NCBI GenBank assembly: GCA_022577435.1
Contig: JAKOON010000005.1
Coordinates: 21,576,724 to 21,640,723, forward strand
DNA from: Embiotoca jacksoni
Taxonomy: Eukaryota > Chordata > Actinopteri > Embiotocidae
Reading direction: 5' to 3'
Length of the DNA: 64,000 nt
Both the position numbers and the translations under genes were made by a program. The notes under the pieces are model-generated. The model was not told where the DNA came from. It saw nothing but the letters and a program-made list of their open reading frames with translations, and ran no database searches. Position 1 is the stretch's first letter; every line of letters begins with the position of its first letter. This document shows, piece after piece, positions 12,620-25,092 of the stretch.

Positions 12620-13058
12620 TTGGAGCCCAGAGATTGATGCGTCTCCTCGCCGCCTCCCATCGACTCGCTCGTCACTCGACTCGCTCACTGTACACCAAAC
12701 TCGCTGCGCTCTGACCACTGCAACTTTTGCAGAGACTCCTCACTCCACAGACATGTCGCACAATAGCTGAAGTAAACCTGTCATCGTGGCTCATCCTGTT
12801 GAGCCCGCAGAAACACGCCGCAGGTGGAACTCGAAGTGCACGGCCTCTCCTTCTGTCGCTTTTCCTCGCATCGGACCCTACGTTTGAAACCGCCTGGATA
12901 TGAATTATGAGCATTTTCCTCACTAATGAACTGGGCCAGTAATGCAGGAGACCGCGGCGACCCTCTCATCAGTGTTTCAAGATGGCAGATTTTTATTGAG
13001 TTTTAAACAGAAATCTCGCTTTATTTTTTTGCCATGAATAACAGAAATCCTTGCACCG
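12620..13058 (+). promoter_or_regulatory. hipk2: probable hipk2 promoter / 5' UTR, CpG-rich
   Basis: CpG dinucleotides are frequent from about 12640 to 12980 (for example repeated CTCGCT and CGACTCG words), in contrast with the AT-rich sequence at 11950-12600. The block directly precedes the verified hipk2 start codon, so it most likely contains the core promoter and 5' UTR. I see no clear TATA box, and the exact transcription start cannot be placed. Several upstream ATGs are present. One opens a 26-codon ORF at 12926-13006; another at 13034 overlaps the hipk2 start. Their effect depends on where transcription begins. Confidence 0.6.
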
Positions 13059-13077
13059 ATGGCCCCTGTATACGAAG
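13034..13077 (+). other. upstream ORF overlapping the hipk2 start codon (first segment; spliced continuation 30519-30579)
   Basis: An ATG at 13034 lies 25 bases upstream of the hipk2 start in a different frame. In unspliced RNA it would stop just inside intron 1. In spliced mRNA it continues across the exon 1/exon 2 junction and ends at TAG 30577-30579, giving a 34-residue overlapping ORF. If this segment is in the 5' UTR, scanning ribosomes that initiate here would bypass the hipk2 start. This is read directly from the sequence; a regulatory effect is inference. Confidence 0.5.
13059..13077 (+). CDS. hipk2: hipk2 coding exon 1 (start codon, MAPVYE + first base of Gly codon)
   Basis: This 19-nt coding exon starts at the ATG at 13059, reads MAPVYE, and ends with the single base G at 13077. 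A consensus donor (GTAAGG) follows at 13078. The split codon is completed by GT at the start of exon 2, giving MAPVYEG followed by MASQVQVF. This is the known HIPK2 N-terminus, and the extra leading heptapeptide separates HIPK2 from HIPK1, which begins at the equivalent of MAS. The start context has G at +4 but C at -3, so it is moderate. The exon is far too short to be found by ORF length; I identified it from the protein match, the donor and phase agreement (phase 1 on both sides of the intron). The 5' UTR part of this exon extends upstream to an unknown transcription start. Confidence 0.95.
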
Positions 13078-13109
13078 GTAAGGTGGTTTTGAAGATTTGC
13101 TGTTTTTCT

Positions 13110-13135
13110 CCCCCCCCCCCCCTCCTCCTCCTCCT
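13110..13135. repeat. C-rich / (CCT)n tract just inside intron 1
   Basis: A run of C followed by CCT units only about 32 bp downstream of the exon 1 donor. A G run (13191-13201) lies about 60 bp further on; the two could pair in the nascent RNA near the 5' splice site. Confidence 0.85.
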
Positions 13136-14544
13136 GTGCCGCTGTGTACTGTATATCAATTGTGGCACAATTGAATCGCGGCTCACACGGAGGGGGGGGG
13201 GAAGAGATGCGTTGTAGCCTCTTTCCTTCTGTCAAAATCTGACATCAGCTTTACATTTTCTAAACCTAACGCAAGTAGGCTGTCAGATTCCCTGCAGCTT
13301 TGTGCGTTCGGCCACAGTTTACGAATATTACTGAATGCTGCTCAGTCAGATCGGAGTGCCAGTCTGTAGCTGTGTCCGGCAGAACAGCGCTGATCAGCCT
13401 CCTGAATGAGGTCAAAGACGAGCCTGTGTTTTTAAACATGCACCGGTCTCCATATGTCCCCACACCTGGGAATGTTGTGTTTTGCGCTCACGTCGGTTCC
13501 TGGTGGAAATTATAGCTCTGCCTGAAGCAGGAGAGGAGAATGAAAGAAGGTCGGAGACCGATCGGTCCAAGTCTCGCCTGTATTCATTCTCAATCTCCCA
13601 CCTCCCGTTTATTCACATCAATTTAAGAACTATCTGACTTTTAATCTTTCCAGTTCCTTGATGCATTGATTCATATGTGTTGGTCTTCCCGGAAACGGAG
13701 CTTAAATACAGCATATTCGTTGTCGCTGCAGCATTGTGCCTGTGACTAATCCAATTGAGAGAATGCTACCCCGCATGCTTCTCTAAATTATTTGCTGTCA
13801 TACAGGTTCTTTTTCTTCTTCTTTCTTTCTTTTTTTTTTTTTTAATTCTAAGAGACACAAACACGCACACACTGTGTTTGTTCTTTGCAGTGTCGTTGCA
13901 AGGTGGGTTATAAATGTAAAACAATGCAAGCGTCATTATAATCCGTTGCGTGATCGGGAGGTTTGTGAACGCTCCAACTGCAACTGTACACAAATAATAC
14001 CTAAAGGTTAAACTGCGTGATAAAACAGAGATGGCAGTGCAGCCAGATTTCGTGAAATCTTGAGTTATATTTTTGATTTCATTCAGTTATGTATCATTCA
14101 GAAGTACTGTAGCCTGTGGAGATGCTCCTCTGACACACAGCAGGACAGAAAACCTCCAACAGTATTTATAAAGGAGACAGACGTGCTGATCAGATGCTTG
14201 TGCAAATTGAGTAGTAGCACAAGCAAATGATGAGCTTTGATGTTTCTCATTTATTTTGGAGCATGTTTTAATATCGTCTTGTCTACTCTATAGTCCCTCT
14301 GCTGGCATTAAAGGGAACCCCTGCTTTTCTGTTGCAAATTGAGAAAGAACTATTGAAAAGTAAGACTTTAACACATGTAAAAGTGACATGATAGAAATAT
14401 CACGAGTGTAAGTGAGTCCTAATAGGGATATTTTGTTTTTATGATAGGCTCCTATGTGAGATACAGTATTGTGAATATACGATTGATACAAACTCTTCTC
14501 TAAGTGCTGTTTTGTCCCTATAGGAATATTGTAGTGATTTTTCA

Positions 14545-14900
14545 TTAGGGGCGTTGAAGCTTAGAGGCATAGCCCGAGACGCCGGCGCTTCAACATGAAA
14601 AGGAAAGTTGAAATGAGACTCCTATGCAAAAGGTAATTAGTGTAAATTACATTCCCTGGCTTTTCCCTTCACTGCGAAGAGGAGGAGAAGGGAAGAGAAA
14701 GAGGCAGCAGGGGGAATTAATTACCTTGCCTGTCCTCCTCAGTGTTGGAGAGGGCTGTTATGTAGAGCAGTCATGGAAATGACCAAAGTCTCCGGTGGAA
14801 AATAGGTTTGGGGGGCCCTTCACGTCGCACCGGCTATTATGGTAATCACTCACCCATGGCTACAGGGCAGCTCATAACTTAAATCGATATGATTAACCAC
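14545..14900. other. repeat-free intron 1 block, candidate conserved noncoding element
   Basis: This stretch has no simple repeats, contains homeodomain-type TAATTA words (for example around 14635 and 14718) and an 8-bp inverted repeat (14553-14560 with 14587-14594). Its texture resembles conserved enhancers often found in introns of developmental regulators. Conservation cannot be tested from one sequence, so the call is inference. Confidence 0.25.
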
Positions 14901-16575
14901 TTCCTTTGATTGTTTAAAGTTGAGCTTGTTGAGGAAAAAGACCTTGTATATGTTTGCTGAAGATTTTTTTTTTTATATTCATAATAGATTATATTTGTTT
15001 AAAGAATATTTTCAGGGGAATGCTCAAACTGATTACATTGTGTTTGTGTCAATTTGTGTCCTTTTTCCAGTTGGTCCTGCTTTTTTTTTTTTTTTTCTTT
15101 CTTTCTTCTTTTTTACATGTTTGCTTTTGGTCCCTCTTGGCCCAGACAGAAGGCCATCAGGCAGACCTGCTGGCAGGAAGGGTAGTGGTGTGATCACCCT
15201 GGGAGCCCGGTCTCATAACCCAAACTGACACCTTGATGGATGTCTGATGAACGAAGCCGGTCCAGGAGCCCCCAGCTGTGGAAAAGCTAATACTCAGACA
15301 TCGCCAAAACCCTGCCTTCATGCCCGCCTGCCCTCTTTTGCCTGGCTCGATGTGGGTGTTGCGGCGTGCTCATCCGTGCATGCGCATGTGTCTCTATCTG
15401 TCTGCGAGTCCCCTGCATGAGCACCGTTGCCCGTTTGTAGGGCAGGGCCACGGGAGGATTACACAGCTGCAGAACTGGGCACCAGGCAGGAAAGGCAATT
15501 TCATTTGCAGATCTGCCTCTCACAGGTCAACCAGTACTATTCCAAAGTGGATTCATTCATTCCCGCCTGGAAAAATGAACAACATATGACTCAGAAGCTG
15601 ATGATGGTGGTGGCGGTGGTGGTGGTGGCGGTGACAGGCGTTGCAGCATCACGAGCAGATTCATGTTTTGTCCATCCACACGGCCATTATGTGTTAATGC
15701 GACTTTGAATTACCTTGTGGTTTCCGAGTATTGGGGGAATTCACCCCGCCCTCGTCGAGTATAGAAGTTACTCCTCAGACAGAGAGAGCAAGACTTTCTC
15801 AGAAACTGCCCTCAACTCTCCTCGTCTCCCTCCCTCTTCCCCTCACGTTTGTTTGGAGCCGCTTGATTGATATCTTCCTCACAGACCACGACCCGGCTCA
15901 GGCTCCAAGGCGGCAGCTTTTTAAACTTAGATTAGAATTGCAGGAAGAACCCCGGGGGCCTTCGGGGGGCCACGGCAGGGCCACACCCCGTGGCAGAGTC
16001 AGGCGGAGACGCTGAGGGTCTCTCTTCCTGATTGTTATGACAAGCAGGGTGGTGTGTTTAGCGCTTCACTGTCCACGGTGAAGAAAGAGACAGGCCTGGG
16101 GAGGGAGGATAGAGCTAAACAGTTACGAAGAAATGGGCTGATGGTTAAACAGCTTGCAGGAAAGACCAGTCATCACTCTGCAAATCCTTATAGGTGCAGT
16201 TGTGAATGTTCATCTCTTGTGTTTCTCTTTCACTCAGTGGCCATTTTGATCTTCCTGTTGACCCGATTCATCATCTTATGGCTTGTTTGGAAGAGGGTTT
16301 GCTCGGAAAGGGTTATGAAAATGGATAAGATGTCTTTTACAAGTATCGCTTTTGCATTATTCAAAGCTTCCTATCTGAGAAAGTGAAATCCAGTGTTCGG
16401 GGATTCTTTGTGCTATTGAGTTGTTGAAGCATTTAGTAGAAGCTGAGGCTTTGGAGGTGGGTAGAATGTTTTATATGAAGACGGGGGAATATGTGAGCCC
16501 TCTGATGTGCTGAAATAGTTCACAGGTGTGATCTGAGGGTTTTGGAAACAGATGTGTGTGCGCGCGGGAAGAGGA

Positions 16576-16601
16576 GGGGGGGGGGTGGGGGGTGGGACGG
16601 G
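16576..16601 (+). other. G-quadruplex motif in intron 1
   Basis: Four G runs (10, 6, 3 and 3 bases) are separated by loops T, T and AC. They lie on the coding strand, so the motif would also be present in the nascent hipk2 transcript. Confidence 0.7.
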
Positions 16602-17906
16602 ACTGAAATGACAGGTTAGTGGAGGCCAGACTGACACAGGAGGCCCAGCCTTCAGTATGAGCAGGATACTTCTGGCTATTTCGACAGGCTCAAATTTTCA
16701 TGCACTCTTTTCAGCAAATTTCTCCGGAGTAGAATTGCCTCCAGTGCTCTCCGGCACATCATTCTTCCGGCTTTTTGTTTTTTGTGCATGGAAGAAATTT
16801 AATTGAGATGCAAGGGATCTTTGCAATTCTCATTTTCTCCCTCAGTCAGTTAGCGTCCTGTTTTTAGTGCCTCTGCCATATGCTTCAAACCGCTCTCAGA
16901 AACGACTCTGAAAGCTCCAAGGTCCTTGAGCAGGGGGGACCACATCAGTTGCTGACATTAGTTAGTTTTTTTTATCAAAGAGGAAGACGGAGATTGGCTG
17001 GGATGGAGCCTCAGCCCCTGTCGACTGCTTACACAAGGCATTTCCGTGTTGGTTGTCGTGCATGTGTGAAGGCTCTTTTTTCCCCCTGCACTTTTGTTTC
17101 ACATTGTGTGTGGTGTCAGCTTGTTTGGAACAGCTGCCTCTGGCTCTGACGAGCGGTGTAACGACTCCAGGCTCTGTTAGGGAGGAAACTGGTGTAACTT
17201 GCATCTTGGAAGTTGCTTTAGCTGGATTTTTGCTTGGATTTAAGTTGCAGAAATGGGATACGTGCATTGAAACTTGATGGTACAAAACCCAATACACAAT
17301 ATTGCAGGTATTTTGTTGATTGCTTGAATTGCCACTTTGAATATAGAGAATCTATTGTATAAGACATCATTTTGCAGCTCTCGGTGACTAATGAGTCTTT
17401 CCAAAAACAATGTGTACCTCATGTACCACATGTCGGTTAGCCTCCCGAGTTTTTATTTCTGTAGCATCATTAGTTTAAACCTCTTGGCTGTGTCTTACGG
17501 CCATGCTCAGGAAAAATCTTATCATTGGTAGTACTACATAAGAGGTCAGCAGGCCAAAGGCGAATGTAGAAGTTGTCCACCTTTCAGTTAAATAATCTAC
17601 TGCTATACCGTTACCGGCCGGCGGCGCCATTAAACGTGAGGATTTATTCACCGGGAGCTGGAAACTGGCAACTTTCGGATGCTCTGTGGTTCACGCTGTT
17701 TGTGCACCGAGGCTAACCGGCTAGCTCCTTGGCTAACTGTTATACGCCAGCTTTTATTACGCAAGCACAGTGTACGTCATACATTACATATTGACTCAGG
17801 AATCAGCGTATCAGTTTAGAAATGGTAAAATAAATCCTAATACTTTGAAGTCAATCAATCACTTCTCAGTGGGGAGGCATCATGCCTAAAAATCAATGCA
17901 AGAAAA

Positions 17907-17924
17907 AAAAAAAAAAAAAAAAAA
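17907..17924. repeat. poly(A) run
   Basis: An A run of about 20 bases inside intron 1; no associated retroelement body is recognised. Confidence 0.8.
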
Positions 17925-18505
17925 GATACATGCCCATTTAGATATAAGAAACCTCCTCTACATGTAACATGGTAACCGCTCCTGCATAACTCCATCTGTG
18001 TAAGAAAAGCGTGATGCTGCGTCTCTGCACCTTATGACACATCCATTGCCTTGATCCGCCATGAGAGCCACGGTTCAAACAAAGGTTCACATTTTACTTC
18101 TTCTCAACACGGTACAGAGTGAATAAGGCCTTTTGTTAGCTCGGGCCTGTTAAGCAGTAATTAGAAAGGGATTCCTCGAGCATAAAGGGCACTTTATATG
18201 CTGACGATGTCAAATCATTTTTCATATACGTGAATAATATTGCTCGGTGCACCATGAGAACGATCTTCATTTTGCTCACATACCATTTATTGCATGCTCA
18301 CTTTGCAATCTCTCATCATCCGCCAATGACCCCCTCCGGTTCCCACCCTGCGTTTCCCCGCCCCCCCCCCACCCCCCCACATCTATCTCTTATCTGTCCT
18401 TCCATCCCGCTCTGTTTGTTGATAAACCGAGAGGCCACTGGCCAGCACACATGGTGCCCATGTGACACTTCAGCAACAGCATGATGGCCAGATTGGAAGC
18501 CCCCA

Positions 18506-18544
<39 letters not shown>
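18506..18544. repeat. (TG)n microsatellite
   Basis: About 19 TG units on the sense strand of intron 1. ORFs reading CVCV or HTHT across it are artefacts. Confidence 0.95.
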
Positions 18545-18547
<3 letters not shown>

Positions 18548-20386
18548 TGAAGGCTGGTCTGTGAAGAGGTCTGGCTACTGTAGCTTTTTTGTTCTCCCTA
18601 ATCATGACCTACCCCCCCCCCCCCTCACCCCCACCACCCCCACCTCCCACCCTAAAAGCCCTTAGACTTCACCCCCATTACTTTCCCGCCTCGCTCGGTC
18701 CCCTTTGGCTTGTCTTATTGCCTCATCCCCCCCCTAAAGCAAACCACCGGCTTGTTTTTGGTGCACATTGTCCCAGGTCTTAATCCTATTGTTTGTGATA
18801 ATGTCCCGCCATACCAGTCCATTTTACATTGCACTCTCTGGAGGAGAGCCGTATTTATCACTGCCTCGTTTGGCACGTCGGCTTGACACGTCATAATGCA
18901 CATGCACACATGATGCAACACAAAAACAAAAGTTAGACAAAGCCTCGAATGCCGTGCAAAGACAGCAGACGATGTAAGGTACTACATCTGGATGGTGAGC
19001 ACCGCCGCCACACTCACTGCCACTTCATTTGAACAAAAGATCCTAACCGTCTCTTCATATCACATGAGCGCGGGGTGAAAAATGGTTTGCAGTTTTTAAT
19101 CAAGCTTTTCATAACCTCCAAATTTTTTTCTCCCTTTCTGAGGGAAAGAGTAATGGTGGGCGGGTGAGGATAGAGAGGAAGAGGAGGGAGAGTGTTTACA
19201 GGCAGATATTAAAATGAGCAGAATTACACAGTAAGGTTAGGGCGCTGAGGTTGGGGTTTTTCGGAGTGTATGCGCTCGTATACCTCGCCACAGCTATGGG
19301 CTCCACCGGCCAACATGGACTAAGCACCACTGCCAGCCCCATCGCCACTCCTGGCTCCGGCCCCTCTCAGTCATGGAAGGGAAGCGGAGCGATGGGCGGC
19401 TGCTGGCGGCCCCTTCACAGATGGCTGCAGGTACAGCGCTACGCTTGGCTGATAACCAAAGGACTTCAAAGCCCATATGAGTGCTCAAGCCCATTTCTGT
19501 CCAGAGAGCCAGGAGGCAAAAAGGCACAGAGCAGAGAAAGGAGACAGCAATAGACAAGAACTGGGGGGTAGTCAACAGGCATGGAAATGAGCAGCATTAG
19601 CCTTTTCCTTTTCTTCCACGTGCTTTTGCTCTCGTATCCTTTCTCACAGTCATTCTCCGCTTCCTATTCAATCATTATAATCGCATAATTTTTTTCTCTC
19701 TCCTTCTCTACATGCTGTGTTTCTCATTATTCTGTTACCATGAAAGCAGTTGTGATGACACATCCTCACGTTTGCAAGAAATGGAAATAAAATGTGACGG
19801 CCAGTGTTGTAGATATGTCACCCCTCCCTCTCAAGTAATATCTTTAAAAAAAAATGTTGTTCAGATCGGGGACTTTCTTAGAATTCCTGTATTCCCAGTG
19901 GAATATCACTTTCAATAGGCGGTAAACTAACAAGTTGCACAGCAGAAGAAGCAGGAGACAAAATGATGAAATGTGTTGATGGAAATGCAGGGAAATATTC
20001 ACGTATATGGAGAAAAGGATTTCCTCGTTACCGCTGAAGGCTGGAAACCAATCTTTTATGAGCTTTTAAGGGATAATGTAGCGAAGGAGAGATGATAAAA
20101 AGTCATTGATTCAATTAGACATTCCAGTGGCTCCTCTCATAACGCTCCAGCCCTGACATGAGAAAAAGCTGAATGTCCCAACTCTAAGAAATCTGTCTCC
20201 ATGGCTGAAGCACTGCATGACATTTAGTAAAAATTCAGTTGCAGCATTAGTGAATTATCATGGGAATTTAATGGCAGTTTTAGCCTTTTTATTGAAGAAC
20301 TGTAATATTTAAGACCTTTTGAATAGTTTGAAGAAATAATTATACTGTTGCTGTTCCGATGATTTTATTCTGAAAGATCCAACAAA

Positions 20387-20542
20387 GTACCTTTTCAGTC
20401 ATCTTATTATTATTAAGACTTTTAGTATAGAGCCTGCACTGTTTGTTAAAAGACTTTTGTACCTTTTCAGTCATCTTATTATTATTATTATTATTATTAA
20501 GACTTTTAGTTTTGAGCATGCACTGTTTGTTAAAAGACTTTT
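20387..20542. repeat. tandem duplication, units of 72 and 84 bp
   Basis: Copy 1 (20387-20458) and copy 2 (20459-20542) share the order GTACCTTTTCAGTCATC, (TTA)n, AGACTTTTAGT, GCACTGTTTGTTAAAAGACTTTT. The 12-bp length difference is explained exactly by four TTA units in copy 1 and eight in copy 2. A few substitutions separate the copies. Confidence 0.93.
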
Positions 20543-21229
20543 GAGCTCACAAAACAGCAACAACAGTGACATTTATTTGTGTAAATGCTGCTCATATGGG
20601 TCTCATTTATACTCGGCCTATAATTCAAAAGTTTGAACATGTATTCATGGTAAACATGACGAAATAGAATCCAGTTATTGTTTATATTTCTGGGCCCAAG
20701 TGTGTTGCAATGTAGAAAAACAGGCTGCACACCTTTTAGATCCACTCCTCACTTCAAAGCCTCGGGCGCATTATGGCCGGCCGGCAGCTCTGCCTGGCAG
20801 CCTTTTGAACTGACCCCTGCATTCAGCGTGAGAGACAGAGATGGAGAGGGAGAATGGCAGAGAGATCGGGAGTGACAGAGCTCGGAAAATGAGGCAGAAA
20901 TTGAAGGAGGGGAGGCGGCGGAGCCCGGGGTCGATGAGATGAATAACTTCTTCTTTGGGGCCCGTGAGCTTCAGCGGCACAGCCAGAGGTCAGGGGGTGT
21001 GGGGTGGTGGGAGATTGGTGCTTGTTTGGATGGGTGGGTGTTGTGGGCTGGGGGCTTCTTGGGCAGGAGCTCAGAGGGAGGTGGTGTTGATGGCGGCAGT
21101 GTTGTTGGGGGTCGGAGATCTCACCCTTTGTCTCGTTTAACCTGCCTCCTTCTTACATCTGGGATCAGTGTTGTCCAGCGAGGCGTCTGTCTCCTCAGCT
21201 CCCCTGACAGAGCCCAGCAGCTGCCAACA

Positions 21230-21267
21230 CACACACACACACACACACGCACACACACACGCACACG

Positions 21268-21341
<74 letters not shown>
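21230..21341. repeat. (CA)n microsatellite, about 112 bp
   Basis: A long AC/CA array, interrupted by GC-containing CACGCA units in its first third. It is the longest CA tract upstream of exon 2 inside intron 1. Confidence 0.97.
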
Positions 21342-21342
<1 letters not shown>

Positions 21343-21461
21343 CTTGTTTGCACCCCTCCAGCACTTTTAGAGAAGGCTGGCCCAGAAAAAGGCCAAAAGT
21401 TGACCTTTAGTTATGAGGACCTGTTCTATTTCCTCCACTGCTCCACAACAGCCCAGGCCAG

Positions 21462-21480
21462 TTTTTTTTTTTTTTTTTTT
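21462..21480. repeat. poly(T) run
   Basis: An uninterrupted run of 19 T in intron 1. Confidence 0.9.
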
Positions 21481-21879
21481 AATGTTTTTTTAAATAGTTA
21501 TTTCCTCATAGCATTGAGCTCTGCATTTGTAAACTTAAAGACATTTGGGAACAAACATGGCAGTATTAAGTTTCATTTCAATAGCCTGGAGAAAAAAATA
21601 CCTCTCAGTAAAGCATCTTACAATACAATGAATCATTATTTACTAATTTACCATCTGTTAAAATCCCTATCAGCTACAGCAAAACTGGGAGCACAGAAAC
21701 ATCTCAGATCACAGCAGCAGACCCAAACTGGGCAAATTCTTCCAGGGCACGGATGTTGTTTCATGTAATTTACTAAACAAAGTTTATCGCAGTGTGTATG
21801 TTCGTAAAACACAGCTCCTGTTCTCTTTATGCAAGCCAATTGAAATGTGCACCTCCCTTCCTCAGCGTGTGGTTGTTAA

Positions 21880-22090
21880 ACTGATGGTCCGAATAGCCAT
21901 TTCCTGCCTGGTTTTGGCTGCTATTTGTGACTCGGAGGACACTGTAAATATAATCAGCTGAAGCCCTGATTTTCACGGTGAATCAGACGCGGAGGGCTGA
22001 GTTGGCCAGCCATATTTATTACCTCAGCTCCGTGGCCAGAAGGACTCAACAGCCATGTTTACGACACTCTGTCAGTTGGATTAAGGACAC
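21880..22090. other. repeat-free block, candidate conserved noncoding element
   Basis: A balanced-composition stretch with no repeats or coding potential, lying between microsatellites. It includes words such as CTGTAAATATAATCAGCTG and CCATATTTATTACC, the type of AT-rich factor sites common in intronic enhancers. It is an untested candidate. Confidence 0.22.
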
Positions 22091-22521
22091 ATATGCCTTG
22101 CTAAATTGGTATGAGAGCACGTGTTTTATGTGTGTGCGCGCTATAATCTTTTAAAAGCTGTTTGAATACATTGTGTACTGGGCCTCACTTTGTCAAAGGC
22201 AAAAACAGACAGGCCAAGAGAAGCTGGAAGACGTTTTAAAAGAAGAGAAGAGAGATTAAAACAGTTTATTAAGCATGCATACTGATGAGTCACCTGCAGT
22301 ATGAAGGCAGGAGTACAACATGTCGAGGCATCTTAGAAGGAGAAACAGGCATATAGCCTAAAATATGTCTGATCTGTAGCCTTAATAGGCCCCAAGCACC
22401 AGATTCACACACACCCCTGAAATATCACACACTCCTGTTGCCTTTGGGAAGCATGTGCATCCTCCCCAGCTTGGATTTGATGGGGAGGTCGTATACTTAG
22501 GGAGGTGACGGAGAAGGAGGA

Positions 22522-22540
22522 GGGAGGGGGGAGGGGAGGG
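22522..22540 (+). other. tight G-quadruplex motif in intron 1
   Basis: Four G runs (3, 6, 4 and 3) are separated by single A loops, the topology expected to fold most stably. It lies on the sense strand of hipk2. Confidence 0.75.
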
Positions 22541-22956
22541 TCCAACCACATGTGGGGGTGATAATGATGTGAGATGGAAATTTGCCTGTTCCTTCCTCTG
22601 TCTGTCATCTCGGAGCCAGTAAAAAGTGGATTTCATGCACCGACATCCGCACTTATCATTATCAGACACACGTACTGGTCTGTATGCCACAACTTGCTGA
22701 AAATAACTGTCAGAGCTTGGTAGTTGTGTTTTTATTTTAATCATTGTGTTATCATTCAAACAAGAAAAATAAGATATGTCCAAAACAGCTATGAGTTTGC
22801 TGTTTGAATACAGCTGTGTTTTGGAAATACAGGAAGTGATGGCCCTGCTTGTGTGTGATTGGTCCCCAGGCGCCTGGGCAGGTTGGACTGGTTCCTCTGT
22901 TGTTGGGGTTCATCGCTTGGTCTCAAACGGGTGGGGCGTCAAATTAATCCCTCTGG

Positions 22957-22958
<2 letters not shown>

Positions 22959-22995
<37 letters not shown>
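22959..22995. repeat. (TG)n microsatellite
   Basis: About 18 GT units on the sense strand, 7.5 kb upstream of exon 2. It is complementary to the CA arrays downstream of the exon. Confidence 0.95.
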
Positions 22996-22997
<2 letters not shown>

Positions 22998-24959
22998 GGG
23001 GTGGCGGTTGGATGCTGCTCGTTACCACAAAGATGTCTTTATGTCAGACAGTCTTCAGATGGTCATAAAGTTACACGAGTGAACGCACATGGGGAGTATC
23101 AGAAATGCATCGATGTCTGAAGACACACACTTCTACACAAATGCAGTGCTCAGCGGGCGGTGTTGTGCACATCCGTGGTGGAGGTGAGCGTGTTGAGCCA
23201 GACAGGCTTTAGTCCAGCTGTCTCTGTTGGATATTAATGCAGCAGCAGACTCTGACCCCTGACTTCAAGCACACACCCAAAACCAATAGTTAGTCGTCTG
23301 TTCCCTGGGACGGGGCCGGGTGGCAGGGTGGGGAGATGATGCTGTCTCTTCTGAACACTGTCCAAGGCAAGACTCCCTCCATCTGACACTCCCCTCCCCC
23401 CCTCCACCACCACTGTCTCTGTCTTTCACGACTGAAATGAGTCCAGTTTACTTACTGCAAATACTTTCCACTCGTTTAGCACTTTGGGTTTGACAATCAT
23501 ACCGGGGTTGATACAATTCTGAACTTCACAAAGTGAATACCTGTTCAGAATACATTTGGCGTCATGTTGATTAGGGATAGGCATTTCAAGAATATATACT
23601 ATTTGATATTTGCCAGGAACAAATGGCTATAATGTGCAGACCTTAAACTTATTTTTTTCTGGTGACAAAACTAACCTTTGATTGTAGATTAGATGTATAA
23701 TATGCTAGCTGCAACTCCTTTTCATTTTTAAAATGTTCTTTTTGAAGGAGTTCCTCAAATAACTTTTTGATGGTTGTTCTCGTCTTTGCGTGTTTCTGTT
23801 GTTTGTATATTGTATCTAATCTCACAGCGCCACACAGGTTTTACTTGAGCCTGTTCGCAACGTATTCTTGACAGTTTTCAAACAGCTTTAAGGTGCATTA
23901 TCGCCACCTTTTGACGGTAATAACACATTACTACCAGGCACTGGAACAGGAGAAAAAAATACAAGACGATAGTTGCATCAATGATTTTATATTTTATATT
24001 TCAATCATGATTGGAAAATACGAAGATCGTGACCCATCCTTACTGTGAATAACAAGAATTTCCACACAATGAAAATTGTGGTCAGCACTTTTTAGAACTT
24101 CTTTGCTTTTTCTCTATCTGTCGATCGTTTTTGTCTGAGAATGTAATTATGTGTATGTGACCAGAGCCTTTAGAAGTAAAATTAAGGTCTCCACCTATAA
24201 AAGGTTCCACAAGCCTCATTCTACTCTGGGCCTTTTGTCCCTTCAACATTAGTTTGAATAATGACTAAAATGTTGATAGAAGAGGAACCTGGCTCTTTGT
24301 GTTTGTGCATACGGGTACATGTGTCCCTGTGTGAACCTCTGCATCATTTCATTTCATTTTGTGTTTGTCTCACTCTGGCTTTTGTCCTTTCCTCACTGAA
24401 GTGCCATCCTTTCAAAAGCTCAGGTTGAGGTGCGCTGAAAGACGGGAAAACAAGGCCACCGTTCACATTCGCACTAAAAACCTCATACTGTCTACAGACT
24501 AGGGCACAACACACTCAGCAGGCAACAAAATCCATACTGCTCTGGATCCTCTCAGATCAATTTGCTATTGTACAATGTTTTCCCTAACATTGCACTCATC
24601 CGTGTGTCCTCCCCCTTTTGTTTTCTACGTTAGCCGACTGTTTCTTGCCTGTCGTTGTCATATGTTGATCTCATTATAGCACATTGTGTCCGGCTGTCAC
24701 TGCGCGCTCTAATGACACAAGAGGAAGTGTGCTGTATTTGGGTGTTTCTTACTGTGTGTGAATGATAAGCGTTGTGGAGAGCGGCTGCTTATCAGGTGTG
24801 TGGCCCTGCGTGGCCCTGCGCTGTGTTTGCAACTGTAGTCACTGCAACTCAACTGCAGCTTGATGCATACAGTAGATGCAGTCAGTGCATCTACTGTGTA
24901 GTCTGGAGTTAACAGGTGTTGTTGGTTTATGGTTGGATTGATTGATTCTTTCTTTTTTT

Positions 24960-25092
<133 letters not shown>

